Positions 44,443-54,526 of a stretch of 64,000 bases of DNA are shown piece by piece. The stretch is taken from assembly GCF_010119245.1 (NCBI RefSeq), contig NZ_WNKG01000003.1:1-64000 (forward strand), read 5' to 3'. This stretch comes from Cyclobacterium salsum (GTDB lineage: Bacteria; Bacteroidota; Bacteroidia; Cytophagales; Cyclobacteriaceae). Within the stretch, counting starts at the first letter, position 1; each line of letters starts with the position of its first letter. The position numbers and the translations under genes are program-made. Under the pieces are notes generated by a model that was given only the letters and a program-made list of their open reading frames with translations, made no database searches and was not told the origin of the DNA.

Positions 44443-47400
44443 ATGAAAAATAAATTACTAAAGGCAATACTCATGTTGTCCAAAGGCTTTTTATATGGCT
44501 TAATTTTGCAAATGCTGCTGGTTAATTTTGCCAGCATCATGCAGGCAAAGGGACAATACAAGCGGATCGACGAAGTCAGCATTCGCCTATCAGCTCCTTC
44601 AATGAATGTGCGGCAATTTTTTAATGAAGTAGAACGGAAAACGCCTTTTAAGTTTGCCTACGACAATAAAAAGCTGGACAAATCCCAGCTTTTGGTATTC
44701 GACTCGGAATCGGGTACGGTAGAGGAGCGTCTCCAAGTAGCAGGACAGCAATTGCAGGTGAGTTTTAGGCAAATGAACCACACCATTGACGTGGTTCCCA
44801 CGGGTCAAACGGTGGTTCAGGTTATGGCCGAAGTGGAGCTAAGACCCATTACCGGAACGGTTACCGATGAAAATGGGGACCCCATTCCCGGAGCTACCGT
44901 GCTGGTAGAAGGAACCAATACCGGCACAGCGACCGACATTGATGGCAATTTCAGTCTGGAAGCAGAAGAAGGTTCGGTTTTGTTGATTTCCTTTATCGGG
45001 TACCAGTCCCAGCGCATTACGGTTGGGAACCAAACGGACCTTTCCATCACCCTCCTGGAGGATCAATCGTCCCTGGAAGAAGTGGTGGTAGTGGGGTATG
45101 GAACGCAGAAAAAAGCTGATATTACTGGTTCTGTCGCCTCGGTATCAGAAGACCTCCTACAATCCAGACCTGTGGCCAATTTTGAGGATGCATTGCAAGG
45201 ACGGGCAAGCGGGGTTCAGGTAAGACAAACAGGGGGAGATCTCAATGGAAAATTTTCCATTAACATCAGAGGGATAGGTTCTGTAACAGGCAGTAATGAT
45301 CCTTTAATCGTTGTAGATGGTGTACCGCTTTTCAGCTCGGATTTTTCAACAATAAATCCAAAAGACATTACGGCAATAGATATTCTAAAAGATGCTTCCG
45401 CAACGGCAATATATGGGGCAAGGGCTGCAAATGGGGTAGTCATTATCACTACCAAAAAGGGACAGGCAGGAAAAACTCAATTCACCTTCAATGCAGATAT
45501 TGGCTTAGAAGAAATCACCCGAAGGTTTGATGTAATGAGTTCACAGGAGCAAAGGGAGTTGTTTGTAGAAGCTTTTAAAAATTCAAACCGGAATATATCC
45601 GTATACGATGATCCTAGTCACCCTTCCTGGCAAATAGATAACGACTGGCAGGAACTTGGGACTCAGACTGGGGTGAGGCAAAATTACAATCTTGGTTTTA
45701 GTGGAGGATCTGAAAAAACCCAATTCTCCGGATCTGCCTCCTACCTGGACAGAAAAGGTACTCTTATTAATTCTGATTTAAAGACCTGGTTTTTAAGATT
45801 GAATGTAAGTTCGGAAATCAATAAATGGCTTAAAGTATCTACCAATATGACTGGCAGCCATCAAAAACAAAATGTTCAGAACAACGACAATTGGGGTTCA
45901 ACCGGTTACCGAAGTCTGGCTTTTCAACATTCTTACACCCCAGCTTATGATGATAATGGCAATTTGACCGCCATCAATACAACCGCTGCTCCTTATTTTG
46001 GTGCGAATGATAATCCTTTAATTGATCTTCTTTTGCCCACCCGTGAGGAAGATGTTACCCGATTGATGGGAAATACTAAGTTTGATTTCAAACCCATGGA
46101 TGATTTAACAATTTCTGCAAATATTGGAGGGGACGTGATATTGGGCAGCGGTTATACATACATGCCGGTTTATCAAATCGGGAGGTTTACCCGCCCGGAG
46201 GGAAGCGTAACTGTACCCAATAGGCAGGAAATCAATTGGGTTTCAGATGTCACTATCAATTATGAGAAAAGAATTAATAATCATGATTTCAAATTATTAG
46301 CCGGATTTTCTGCCCAGCAGTTTATTTTTAATAATAGTTCAATATCCGGTTCAGGAACTGTCAATAATTCCTTAAATCAACTCTCCAACCAAATTAATTT
46401 CAATGCTAATGGATCCAAGGTAAGTTCTGGATTAATTTCCTCCTTTTTCAGGGCAAACTATTCCTATAACGATAAATTACTTTTAACAGGAACAGTTAGG
46501 AGGGATGGTTCCTCGAAATTTGGTCCTTCCACTAGGTTTGGTGTATTCCCATCCGGATCCATTGCATGGAGGTTATCAGAAGAAGAATTTTTAAAATCTT
46601 CTAATTTTATTGATGATCTTAAAATAAGAACCAGTTATGGACTTACAGGTAATCAGGAAATTGGAAACTTTGCTTTCCTTACCCGAGCTGCATCCACTCC
46701 CTATGTATTTGGAAACAGTTTGGTCATCGGAAATTCTCCTCAAAATATTGGGAATCCATTTTTACAATGGGAGAGTACCAGACAATTTGATGCAGGAATT
46801 GACATTTCCATCTTAGAAGGTAGGATTTATGCTACTACGGATTATTATAACCGGGTTTCTCAGGATTTATTGGTATCCACTCCTATCCCATTAACGGCAG
46901 GGGTTGCACAGGACCCTGTTGTTAATTTGGGCTCGGTTTTGAATTCAGGGTTCGAGTTTTCGGTCAATTCGAGAAACACAGTTGGAGAAATAGCCTGGAG
47001 CACCAATTTCAACGTCTCTTTTAATAAAAATGAGGTATTAGATATTGGCACTAATTCTATTGGAGAATCTCTGGAAATTCCAGGCCAAAACATACCCCTT
47101 TCTAACCAACCTGCCAATTTATCAAGAGCAGGACATCCAGTGGGGTCATTTTATATGTGGCAATATGATGGTGTCTGGCAATTGGGCGAAGAAGATGAAG
47201 CCCTGAGCTGGTCTGGTGCAGTACCGGGTGACCCCAGGTACAAAGACAATAACGAAAATGGAGTATTCGATGCAGGCGATAAAACCTTTGTGGGAAATCC
47301 CCATCCAAAATATTTTGGAGGAATAGATAACTCTTTCAATTATAAGAATTTTAATCTTTCGGTGTTTTTTGATTTTGCCGGCGGATACCAGGTTTATAAT

Positions 47401-47808
47401 ACTGCAAGAAACCTGTTGGCCAGGGGAGTGCCTTTTGTTCAGAATTTTGCCGAGGTAAATGGTTTCTGGACACCTGAAAACCCGAGTAGCACAATTCCCA
47501 GGCCTTCACAGGGAGGTAATACTACGACCCTGGTGACCATGGTGTCGGATCGGTTTCTGGAAACTGGAGATTTTATCCGGTTAAAAAACCTTAGTTTATC
47601 CTATAATTTTCCCATCGAATGGTTTGTTGGAAAATCCATTCAAAGCACCAAATTGACGTTGACAGGTACCAATTTATTAATGTTCACCAATTACTCTGGA
47701 CTGGATCCAGAAGCTTCCAGCAGGACTAGTTTGTTATCTTCGGGAATAGATTATACTCCTTATCCACAAACCAGATTGGTATCGTTGTCTGCCCAGATGA
47801 CCTTCTAG
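44443..47808 (+). CDS. SusC-family TonB-dependent transporter with STN signalling domain (set 1)
   Basis: 1121 aa. Signal segment about 1-36. The STN (secretin/TonB short N-terminal) domain covers about 45-115 (VSIRLSAPSMNVRQFFNEVERKTPFKFAY), the carboxypeptidase-regulatory-like domain about 134-215 (TGTVTDENGDPIPGATVLVEG), and the SusC signature is EEVVVVGYGTQKKADITGSV. A plug with GARAANGVVIITTKKG follows, then a long beta-barrel ending in LVSLSAQMTF. STN contacts FecR, so this gene is both transporter and sensor. Codons 164-222 are almost identical in DNA to the other STN-SusC. Beyond about 45110 the sequence becomes visibly AT-richer. SusD follows after 39 bp. Confidence 0.96.
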   Translation: MKNKLLKAILMLSKGFLYGLILQMLLVNFASIMQAKGQYKRIDEVSIRLSAPSMNVRQFFNEVERKTPFKFAYDNKKLDKSQLLVFDSESGTVEERLQVAGQQLQVSFRQMNHTIDVVPTGQTVVQVMAEVELRPITGTVTDENGDPIPGATVLVEGTNTGTATDIDGNFSLEAEEGSVLLISFIGYQSQRITVGNQTDLSITLLEDQSSLEEVVVVGYGTQKKADITGSVASVSEDLLQSRPVANFEDALQGRASGVQVRQTGGDLNGKFSINIRGIGSVTGSNDPLIVVDGVPLFSSDFSTINPKDITAIDILKDASATAIYGARAANGVVIITTKKGQAGKTQFTFNADIGLEEITRRFDVMSSQEQRELFVEAFKNSNRNISVYDDPSHPSWQIDNDWQELGTQTGVRQNYNLGFSGGSEKTQFSGSASYLDRKGTLINSDLKTWFLRLNVSSEINKWLKVSTNMTGSHQKQNVQNNDNWGSTGYRSLAFQHSYTPAYDDNGNLTAINTTAAPYFGANDNPLIDLLLPTREEDVTRLMGNTKFDFKPMDDLTISANIGGDVILGSGYTYMPVYQIGRFTRPEGSVTVPNRQEINWVSDVTINYEKRINNHDFKLLAGFSAQQFIFNNSSISGSGTVNNSLNQLSNQINFNANGSKVSSGLISSFFRANYSYNDKLLLTGTVRRDGSSKFGPSTRFGVFPSGSIAWRLSEEEFLKSSNFIDDLKIRTSYGLTGNQEIGNFAFLTRAASTPYVFGNSLVIGNSPQNIGNPFLQWESTRQFDAGIDISILEGRIYATTDYYNRVSQDLLVSTPIPLTAGVAQDPVVNLGSVLNSGFEFSVNSRNTVGEIAWSTNFNVSFNKNEVLDIGTNSIGESLEIPGQNIPLSNQPANLSRAGHPVGSFYMWQYDGVWQLGEEDEALSWSGAVPGDPRYKDNNENGVFDAGDKTFVGNPHPKYFGGIDNSFNYKNFNLSVFFDFAGGYQVYNTARNLLARGVPFVQNFAEVNGFWTPENPSSTIPRPSQGGNTTTLVTMVSDRFLETGDFIRLKNLSLSYNFPIEWFVGKSIQSTKLTLTGTNLLMFTNYSGLDPEASSRTSLLSSGIDYTPYPQTRLVSLSAQMTF

Positions 47809-47847
47809 ATTTTCTAATTTTTCATAAAAATAGAAATTAAAAATACG

Positions 47848-49353
47848 ATGAAAAACAATAAATTTCTCAAAAATATAGGAATAGTATTAACTGCTTTAAC
47901 CATGAGCTGCGAATCTATTCTGGAACCCGCACCCGAGGGCCTTGTTCCAATGGCCGACCTATTTACTACCGAAAGTAATATCATTACCGCAGTGAATGGG
48001 GTTTATCAGCCTTTAAATCCTTTGTACCAAAACGTTATGTTTCAACTTACTGATCTGGCTAGCGATGATGGATGGACTTGGAGAAAGGAAACTGAGCCGG
48101 ATATCTTTAACGTAGATCCAACATTAGGCTATATTGAGACAACATGGAGTTTGCACTATACGGGAATTACCCGAGCCAATACTGTCCTGGATAATATATC
48201 CAGGGTAGAGGATTTCTCAGGTCCGGTCATGGAAAATGCCATAGAAGGACAGGCTAAATTCATGAGGGCATTGTATTATTTTAATTTGGTCAGGTTATTT
48301 GGGGAAGTGCCTTTAATTATCAATGAGATTCAAACGCGCGAGGATGCTGAATTGCCTCGGGAAAGCGTATTGACGCTTTACAATCAAATAAAATCTGATT
48401 TAAATGATGCCATCAGCTTATTGCCTGAGAGTTATTCCGGTGGTATTGGAATGGAATCCGGCAGGCCAACATCAAATTCGGCAAGCGCACTTTTATCTGC
48501 TGTTCATTTGGAACTGGAAGAGTGGGAGGAAGCATCACAGGTCACAAGTAACCTCAAAGAAAAGGGTGCCTTGTTAGAGAATTATGCTGATAATTTTAAT
48601 GGTTCTCAGGAAAATAGCGACGCCTCTTTTTTTGAAGTGCAATATGGTGGCGTAATTGGGCAGACCACCACTTCAATAAGTGTTGGTTTCGCTCCACCTG
48701 ATTTTCTCGGTGGAGCAGCTTTCCTGTTGCCTACAGATGATGATTTGAATGGTGAAGGAGGAGGATTGTCTTCAGGAAATGGGCTCATCCAATTATTTGA
48801 AACTGGTGATAACCGCAGGGGGGTGATTGTAGCAGACTACGGCTTGTCCAATTTTATTGACCCTTCCATGCCTGACGGTAGCCTTAACTATATTAATAAG
48901 TATTATAATACCGATGATCCCAGGTCACTTAGTACCTGGAATTTTCCTTTGATCAGGTATGCTGAAATTTTATTGAACCGGGCTGAGGCATTGAATGAAA
49001 TCGGCTACCAGTCTGATGGAGAAGCATTTGAACTGCTGAATGAAATCAGGGTCAATGCTGGACTTTCCGCATTGAGTGCTGTTGACCTTCCTAATCAAGA
49101 GACCTTTAGGGATAGATTACGGGATGAAAGAAGAATAGAGCTTGCCTTCGAAAACAAAAGGTATTTTGATTTGAACCGATATGGGATTCTTAGAGAAGTC
49201 ATTCAGAACCAGATGGGATTTACTGGACTTAATTTTCCTCAACAGCGCTTGGTGGACCATCCAATTACAGGAAAGGAATATTTTCTTTACCCAATCCCTT
49301 CTATAGAATTTGTAAATAACGCCCAACTGGGTGAACAAAACCCGGGATATTAA
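47848..49353 (+). CDS. SusD/RagB-family lipoprotein (set 1)
   Basis: 501 aa. Lipoprotein signal with TMSC (Cys21). SusD N-terminal region: TTESNIITAVNGVYQPL, and MENAIEGQAKFMRALYYFNLVRLFGEVPLI (the classic helix with GEVPL). The C-terminal signature is LIRYAEILLNRAEALNEIGY...FELLNEIRVNAGL, RDRLRDERRIELAFENKRYFDLNRYG, and the final PIPSIEFVNNAQLGEQNPGY. Partner of the SusC encoded just upstream; a surface glycan-binding cap. It is followed 11 bp later by a sulfatase, indicating a common operon. Confidence 0.95.
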   Translation: MKNNKFLKNIGIVLTALTMSCESILEPAPEGLVPMADLFTTESNIITAVNGVYQPLNPLYQNVMFQLTDLASDDGWTWRKETEPDIFNVDPTLGYIETTWSLHYTGITRANTVLDNISRVEDFSGPVMENAIEGQAKFMRALYYFNLVRLFGEVPLIINEIQTREDAELPRESVLTLYNQIKSDLNDAISLLPESYSGGIGMESGRPTSNSASALLSAVHLELEEWEEASQVTSNLKEKGALLENYADNFNGSQENSDASFFEVQYGGVIGQTTTSISVGFAPPDFLGGAAFLLPTDDDLNGEGGGLSSGNGLIQLFETGDNRRGVIVADYGLSNFIDPSMPDGSLNYINKYYNTDDPRSLSTWNFPLIRYAEILLNRAEALNEIGYQSDGEAFELLNEIRVNAGLSALSAVDLPNQETFRDRLRDERRIELAFENKRYFDLNRYGILREVIQNQMGFTGLNFPQQRLVDHPITGKEYFLYPIPSIEFVNNAQLGEQNPGY

Positions 49354-49364
49354 TCACAGTTAAT

Positions 49365-50705
49365 ATGAAAAAACTCATTTATGTGATGGGGCTTTTGGCT
49401 TTATTGGGTTTGGGATGTAATTCCCAACCCAATAATGAAGATGATACCCAGCAGGAAGGTACCCTACCTAATGTGTTACTGATAATGGCAGATGACATGG
49501 GTTATAACGACCTGGGCTGCTATGGCAATGCTACGATCAATACCCCAAATATTGACCGCTTGGCCGCTTCGGGGATGAGGCTTACAGATTACCATAGCAA
49601 TGGGGTGGTATGCAGTCCCACCCGGGCCGCACTTTTAACTGGCCTTTACCCTCAGGAAGCTGGAGTAGAAGGAGTTGTAACTGCCAAAAGTCATAGGGCC
49701 AGCGGTATGTCTCCAGGTAAATTTACTTTGGCGGAATATTTAAAGGAATCTGGTTATACCACAGCATTGTTTGGAAAATGGCATTTGGGTTATCAGCCAG
49801 AATTTGGACCAAATGTACAAGGCTTTGACCAGTTTAAGGGATTTGTAAGTGGGAATGTAGATTATTTCAGCCACATCGACCAGGAGGGATTTGAGGATTG
49901 GTGGAACAATAACCAGCTTCAAAACGAAGCTGGTTATTTGACTGACCTGGTTTCAAAAAATGCCATTGAGTTTCTGGAAAAAAAAAAAGACGACAAACCC
50001 TTTTTCTTGTATTTGGCCCATGGAGCTCCCCATTATCCTTATCAGGGACCCAATGATAAGGCAGATAGAACCGTTGGCGGCAGTTTTCCGATACAAGGTA
50101 GCCGTGAAGATAAAAAGAACGCTTACAAGGAGATGATAGAATCCCTAGACAAGAATGTGGGAAAGGTAATTGACTACTTGGATAAGAATAAGCTTACAAA
50201 TAATACCATTATTATTTTCTGTTCAGACAATGGAGGTACCAGAAATGTGGGCTCAAATGCCCCTTTAAGCGGGTATAAAGGTCAGGTGTACGAGGGAGGG
50301 CATCGAGTGCCAGCCATTTTCAACTGGAAAGATAAAATAATTCCCGGAGAGTCTGAAGAATTGGTATTGTCTATGGATTTGTTCCCAACCATATCCAGCC
50401 TGGTGGGTTTGGAGGTGCCAAAAGATTTGTCTGGCAAGGATTTGTCTGTGATTTTTGATCAAACAAAGGCTGATAAAAATATAGAGGAGAGGACTGTATT
50501 CTGGAGATTTAAAAATCAGGGTGCCGCTCGAAAAGGCAATTGGAAACTGTTGAAAATAGATGGAGAGGCGAAACTATATAATCTCTCAACAGATATTAAG
50601 GAAACAACTGATGTAAAAGAAGAATTCCCAAAAGTATTTCAGGAATTAAATGGTGCCTATAAAGAATGGGAATTCGGTTTAAATGAAGAAATGATCCTCA
50701 GCTAA
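49365..50705 (+). CDS. Sulfatase, lipoprotein (arylsulfatase-like)
   Basis: 446 aa. Lipoprotein signal LLGLGC (Cys18). Sulfatase fold: VLLIMADDMGYNDLGCYGN (metal-binding Asp pair 43-44), formylglycine motif VVCSPTRAALLTG (Cys83), FGKWHLGY, PFFLYLAHGAPHYPYQGP, IIIFCSDNGGTRNVGS and YEGGHRVPAIFNW. It is shorter than the two sulfatases at 52.9 and 54.5 kb and not closely related to them, suggesting a different sulfate position or sugar. Third gene of the set-1 operon. Confidence 0.93.
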   Translation: MKKLIYVMGLLALLGLGCNSQPNNEDDTQQEGTLPNVLLIMADDMGYNDLGCYGNATINTPNIDRLAASGMRLTDYHSNGVVCSPTRAALLTGLYPQEAGVEGVVTAKSHRASGMSPGKFTLAEYLKESGYTTALFGKWHLGYQPEFGPNVQGFDQFKGFVSGNVDYFSHIDQEGFEDWWNNNQLQNEAGYLTDLVSKNAIEFLEKKKDDKPFFLYLAHGAPHYPYQGPNDKADRTVGGSFPIQGSREDKKNAYKEMIESLDKNVGKVIDYLDKNKLTNNTIIIFCSDNGGTRNVGSNAPLSGYKGQVYEGGHRVPAIFNWKDKIIPGESEELVLSMDLFPTISSLVGLEVPKDLSGKDLSVIFDQTKADKNIEERTVFWRFKNQGAARKGNWKLLKIDGEAKLYNLSTDIKETTDVKEEFPKVFQELNGAYKEWEFGLNEEMILS

Positions 50706-50739
50706 ATAGTTTGTATTATCCGAAGCGTTCCTTTATTTG

Positions 50740-52686
50740 ATGAAAAACGGTTTTTATTACTTGTCCTCCCTAATACTTTTCTGTGCATCATTTACGGCAT
50801 TGATGGCTCAAACTTTCCCAAACGAGTATTCGGAGGGAAAGTTTGAGCAGGTTGATACCCATATTTACCTTTGGAGGGATGTCAGTAATGTTTACGTAAT
50901 AAAGGATAACAACAGGGCTTTATTAATTGATTTGGGAAACGGATCTGTACTCGATCATTTAAGTGACATTGGGATAGAAAAAGTAGATTGGGTCCTGTTT
51001 ACCCATCATCATCGAGAACAGAGCCAGGGATACCCCCTTTTAAAGAAATGGAAAGCAAAGGTTGCGGTTCCCGAAGAAGAACGTCTGCTTTTCGAAAAAC
51101 CTACTTCATTTAGAAAAATGGTTCCGTCCAATAGTGATCCCTTTTCCGTGGTGGGCGCTAGTTATGTTAGGCCTGCATTATTCCCTATTCAGGTGGATCG
51201 TTCTTTTGCAAAAATGGATACGTTTACCTGGCACAATTTTGAGTTTCGGTGTATGGAAACCAAAGGAAACAGTCCCGGATCCATGTCATATTTCCTCAAA
51301 ACGGAAAGAGGGTGGAATGTATTCAGCGGTGATTTGATGTTGGATGGGGGGCGCATGCATAATTTTTTCGACACTGATTGGGATTATGGTTTTGCATCTG
51401 GAATTTATGCGCTGCACAATGCCGCAGCCATGGTCAAACAATTCACCCCCCATTTATTACTTCCTTCGCATGGTGCGATAGTGGAGGATCCAGTGAGACA
51501 ATTAGAAGATTACCAGGCAAAATTAGCCAATATGGCCGATTTATTGGTTCAGGGATATCCGTTATTTACCTATGCAGCGTCTATTGAGGACGAGGTGTCT
51601 GTCCCTACTAACATTCCTTTTGTGAATCAAGTGTCCCCGCATGTGTATAAATTCAAGGGGGATGCCAACTTCTTCCCCAATTTCACGATCATCATTGCTG
51701 ATAGCGGAAAGGCATTGGTCGTCGATTGCGGATTGATCGACGAAGGTTTATTAGAAACTGCAATCCGGCAGATGGAGGAGAAGTTGGGATTAAAAAAAAT
51801 TGACGCCGTTTTGATTTCCCATATGCACGGAGACCATTTTCTGCAGGTACCATTTTTAAAAGAAAAGTATGGAGCAGAGGTTTGGGCGCTGGATCGGATG
51901 GTACCTCAAATCGAAAGACCGCTTGATTTTAATTATTCAGCAATGATTCCGGGATATAATAAAGGTTTTCGTTCGTTAGAGGTTGATCGGGAGTTTAAAG
52001 ACGGAGAAACCTTTGAATGGGAGGAATTTACTTTTACCGTTGATTGGATGCCCGGACAAACTGAATTTGCCATGTGCCTGCAAGGTATGATTGATGGCAA
52101 ACTTGTAGCTTTCACCGGGGACAATATCCGTCCTTCCCCCAATAACAGGGGAAATCCTGCTGTTGTGGCCCATAACAGTACCGTTTTAGAAGAAGGATAT
52201 ATTCATGGAGCAGAATATTTAGCAAACCTTAATCCCGACCGGATTGTTGGGGGGCATTCGGTGGTAATCGACCATCCCCGGGATTTAATAGAGAGATACC
52301 GACAATGGTCCTATGAGTTACGGGAAGCCTTTCAAAGCCTGAGTATTTTCCCCGATTATAGGTTTTGGTTTGACCCTTTTTGGGTGAAAGCTGAACCATA
52401 CAGGAAAAGACTGACCAAAGGAAAACCAGGAAGAGTTAATGTGGTCATCCGAAATTTCGTGGAGCATGAACAAATCTATAAGGTGCACATCAAGGCACCA
52501 AAAGGAATCATTTCAGATCCTGAGGTAATTGAGGTAAAAATTTCCGACCCAGGAAATAAATCTTTTCCGGTTGAACTTGAGGCAACGGAAGCAGCTGCAA
52601 CCGGGGTCGGAATAATAAGTTTTGATCTCACCTTAAACGGGGAGCTGATTGGAGAGTGGTTTGATTCCATCATTTATGTTGAATAA
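50740..52686 (+). CDS. Exported protein with two metallo-beta-lactamase-fold domains
   Basis: 648 aa from the ATG at 50740 (a TTG precedes it directly). Signal peptide about 1-23 (ALMAQ). The first MBL-like domain (about 35-260) has THHHREQSQG where a HxHxDH motif is expected, then SGD (about 196-198) and SHG (about 243-245). The second (about 300-515) has a canonical SHMHGDH (360-366), TGDN (459-462) and GGHS (504-507). In both halves the middle histidine motif is replaced: GNSPG and GQTEF instead of GHTPG. A beta-sandwich-like C-terminal stretch follows. Probably a hydrolase whose first domain is degenerate; substrate unknown. It lies between sulfatases in the set-1 operon. Confidence 0.78.
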   Translation: MKNGFYYLSSLILFCASFTALMAQTFPNEYSEGKFEQVDTHIYLWRDVSNVYVIKDNNRALLIDLGNGSVLDHLSDIGIEKVDWVLFTHHHREQSQGYPLLKKWKAKVAVPEEERLLFEKPTSFRKMVPSNSDPFSVVGASYVRPALFPIQVDRSFAKMDTFTWHNFEFRCMETKGNSPGSMSYFLKTERGWNVFSGDLMLDGGRMHNFFDTDWDYGFASGIYALHNAAAMVKQFTPHLLLPSHGAIVEDPVRQLEDYQAKLANMADLLVQGYPLFTYAASIEDEVSVPTNIPFVNQVSPHVYKFKGDANFFPNFTIIIADSGKALVVDCGLIDEGLLETAIRQMEEKLGLKKIDAVLISHMHGDHFLQVPFLKEKYGAEVWALDRMVPQIERPLDFNYSAMIPGYNKGFRSLEVDREFKDGETFEWEEFTFTVDWMPGQTEFAMCLQGMIDGKLVAFTGDNIRPSPNNRGNPAVVAHNSTVLEEGYIHGAEYLANLNPDRIVGGHSVVIDHPRDLIERYRQWSYELREAFQSLSIFPDYRFWFDPFWVKAEPYRKRLTKGKPGRVNVVIRNFVEHEQIYKVHIKAPKGIISDPEVIEVKISDPGNKSFPVELEATEAAATGVGIISFDLTLNGELIGEWFDSIIYVE

Positions 52687-52806
52687 TATCCACGATTCAC
52701 CTAAGCCTTTATATCAGGAAAAATTTAACCCTGATAGTTAAAAATGTATAAAATAAAATCAATGTTTCCGTTCGCGTTTATTTGGGTTTTGTTTTTGGAT
52801 CATGTG

Positions 52807-52840
52807 TCCCATTAAAATCCAAAAAATCCAATTAATGGGA
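52807..52840 (+). promoter_or_regulatory. Hairpin in the leader between MBL protein and sulfatase genes
   Basis: TCCCATTAA (52807-52815) and TTAATGGGA (52832-52840) form a 9-bp stem with a 16-nt loop, about 70 bp before the sulfatase ATG, in an AT-rich 223-bp gap. It could be an mRNA-processing or stability element, or part of a separate promoter region. Confidence 0.35.
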
Positions 52841-52909
52841 TATCCTGCTATCGCAAAGGAAATAAATGGAAAATTAAAAACAACAATCTTAAAACTAAAT
52901 TAATCAACT

Positions 52910-54469
52910 ATGCATATAATAGAAAAAACCCAAATTTTGTTTTTATTTGTTTTATTGGTTGTCTCTTTTCAGATCCGTGCCCAAACTTCCAATTCGACAG
53001 ATCATCCCAATATCGTATACATATTAGCCGATGATTTGGGAATTGGGGATGTTTCTGGCTATAATCCTGATTCAAAAATCCATACAAAAAACATTGATCG
53101 GTTGATTAACGGTGGATTGAAATTTACCGATGCACATACCAGTTCTGCGGTTTGCACCCCTACCAGATATGGAATCCTTACCGGCAGATACAACTGGCGA
53201 TCTACCTTAAAAAACGGGGTTTTGGGAGGTTATTCCAAACCCCTAATACCCAATGATAGACTTACCGTGGGGAAGTTGCTTCAAGAAAAAGGGTACCATA
53301 CGGCCTTTGTGGGGAAATGGCATCTGGGATGGGATTGGGCATTTGAGGAAAATAACAGCAATATTGATAATTTGGCCAATAACTTTGAAGTTGATTACAC
53401 AAAACCCATAAAAAATGGACCAAAAGATCTTGGATTTACTTACTCTTATGGGTTTAGCGGGTCATTGGATATGCCTCCTTATGTATATGTAGAAGACAGC
53501 AGGATTACCGCTGTTCCGGATAGGGTTACTGTCAATGTTGATGATAAAGGGTTTTGGAGAGAAGGTCCAACAGGAAGTAATTTTGATCATGTTCAGGTGT
53601 TGCCCCACCTGACCCATAAGGCGGTGGAATATATCCAAGCCAAGTCCAATGCCCCTGAACCGTTTTTTCTGTATTTTGCCCTTCCTGCCCCACATACTCC
53701 TATATTGCCTACAACCGAATTTATGGGGAAAAGTAATACCAATATGTATGGAGATTTTATGTTACAGGTAGACGAAGTCTTGGGTCAGGTAATGCAGGCG
53801 TTAGAAGAGCAGGGAGAACTGGACAACACGATTCTTATTTTTACCAGTGACAACGGCTGTTCCCCGAAAGCCAGTTTCCCGGAACTTGAAAAGGTCAACC
53901 ATGATCCAAGCTATATCTATCGTGGACACAAAGCGGATATATACGAAGGAGGGCACCGGGTTCCTTTTATTGTTCATTGGCCTGAAAAAACACAAAAAGC
54001 CCAAACCACATCCACCACCATATGTACCACCGACTTGATGGCAACGGTTGCAGAACTTGTTAATTACAAATTACCAGAACAGGCAGGGGAAGACAGTTTT
54101 AGTTTTTTACCACTATTGACCAGTACTGATGAACCTGAACCATTGAGAGAAGCAACTGTACATCATTCCATAGATGGGAGTTTCGCGATCAGAAAAGCCG
54201 AATGGAAACTTATATTATGCCCGGGGTCTGGTGGTTGGAGTTTTCCGAGAACCCCTGAAGAATTAGAAGGATTGCCAGCCATGCAGCTGTATAATCTTGA
54301 CAGGGATCCTGGAGAAGAGCAAAATTTAATTGCTAACCACCCTGGCAAAGTGGAAGAATTGAAGTCCCTTCTTACCGCTTATATACAAAATGGGAGAAGC
54401 ACTCCGGGAGCACTTCAGAAAAACGATGGACCGGAAACCTGGAAGCAACTTCACTGGATGACGGATTGA
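52910..54469 (+). CDS. Sulfatase, exported (paralogue A)
   Basis: 519 aa. Sec signal peptide about 1-25 (IRAQ). Sulfatase fold: NIVYILADDLGIGDVSGYNPDS (metal-binding Asp pair 41-42), formylglycine motif AVCTPTRYGILTGRYNWRS (Cys82), VGKWHLGWDW, FLYFALPAPHTPILPT, ILIFTSDNGCSPKA and YEGGHRVPFIVHW. The C-terminus ends with GRSTPGALQKNDGP. It is closely similar in layout and motifs to the next gene; the two look like tandem duplicates that have diverged, probably for different sulfate esters. Confidence 0.93.
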   Translation: MHIIEKTQILFLFVLLVVSFQIRAQTSNSTDHPNIVYILADDLGIGDVSGYNPDSKIHTKNIDRLINGGLKFTDAHTSSAVCTPTRYGILTGRYNWRSTLKNGVLGGYSKPLIPNDRLTVGKLLQEKGYHTAFVGKWHLGWDWAFEENNSNIDNLANNFEVDYTKPIKNGPKDLGFTYSYGFSGSLDMPPYVYVEDSRITAVPDRVTVNVDDKGFWREGPTGSNFDHVQVLPHLTHKAVEYIQAKSNAPEPFFLYFALPAPHTPILPTTEFMGKSNTNMYGDFMLQVDEVLGQVMQALEEQGELDNTILIFTSDNGCSPKASFPELEKVNHDPSYIYRGHKADIYEGGHRVPFIVHWPEKTQKAQTTSTTICTTDLMATVAELVNYKLPEQAGEDSFSFLPLLTSTDEPEPLREATVHHSIDGSFAIRKAEWKLILCPGSGGWSFPRTPEELEGLPAMQLYNLDRDPGEEQNLIANHPGKVEELKSLLTAYIQNGRSTPGALQKNDGPETWKQLHWMTD

Positions 54470-54526
54470 TCTGACTGGAAACAAAAAAGGATGTATATAA
54501 AATGGTACCAACTTAAGGCGTCAAAA

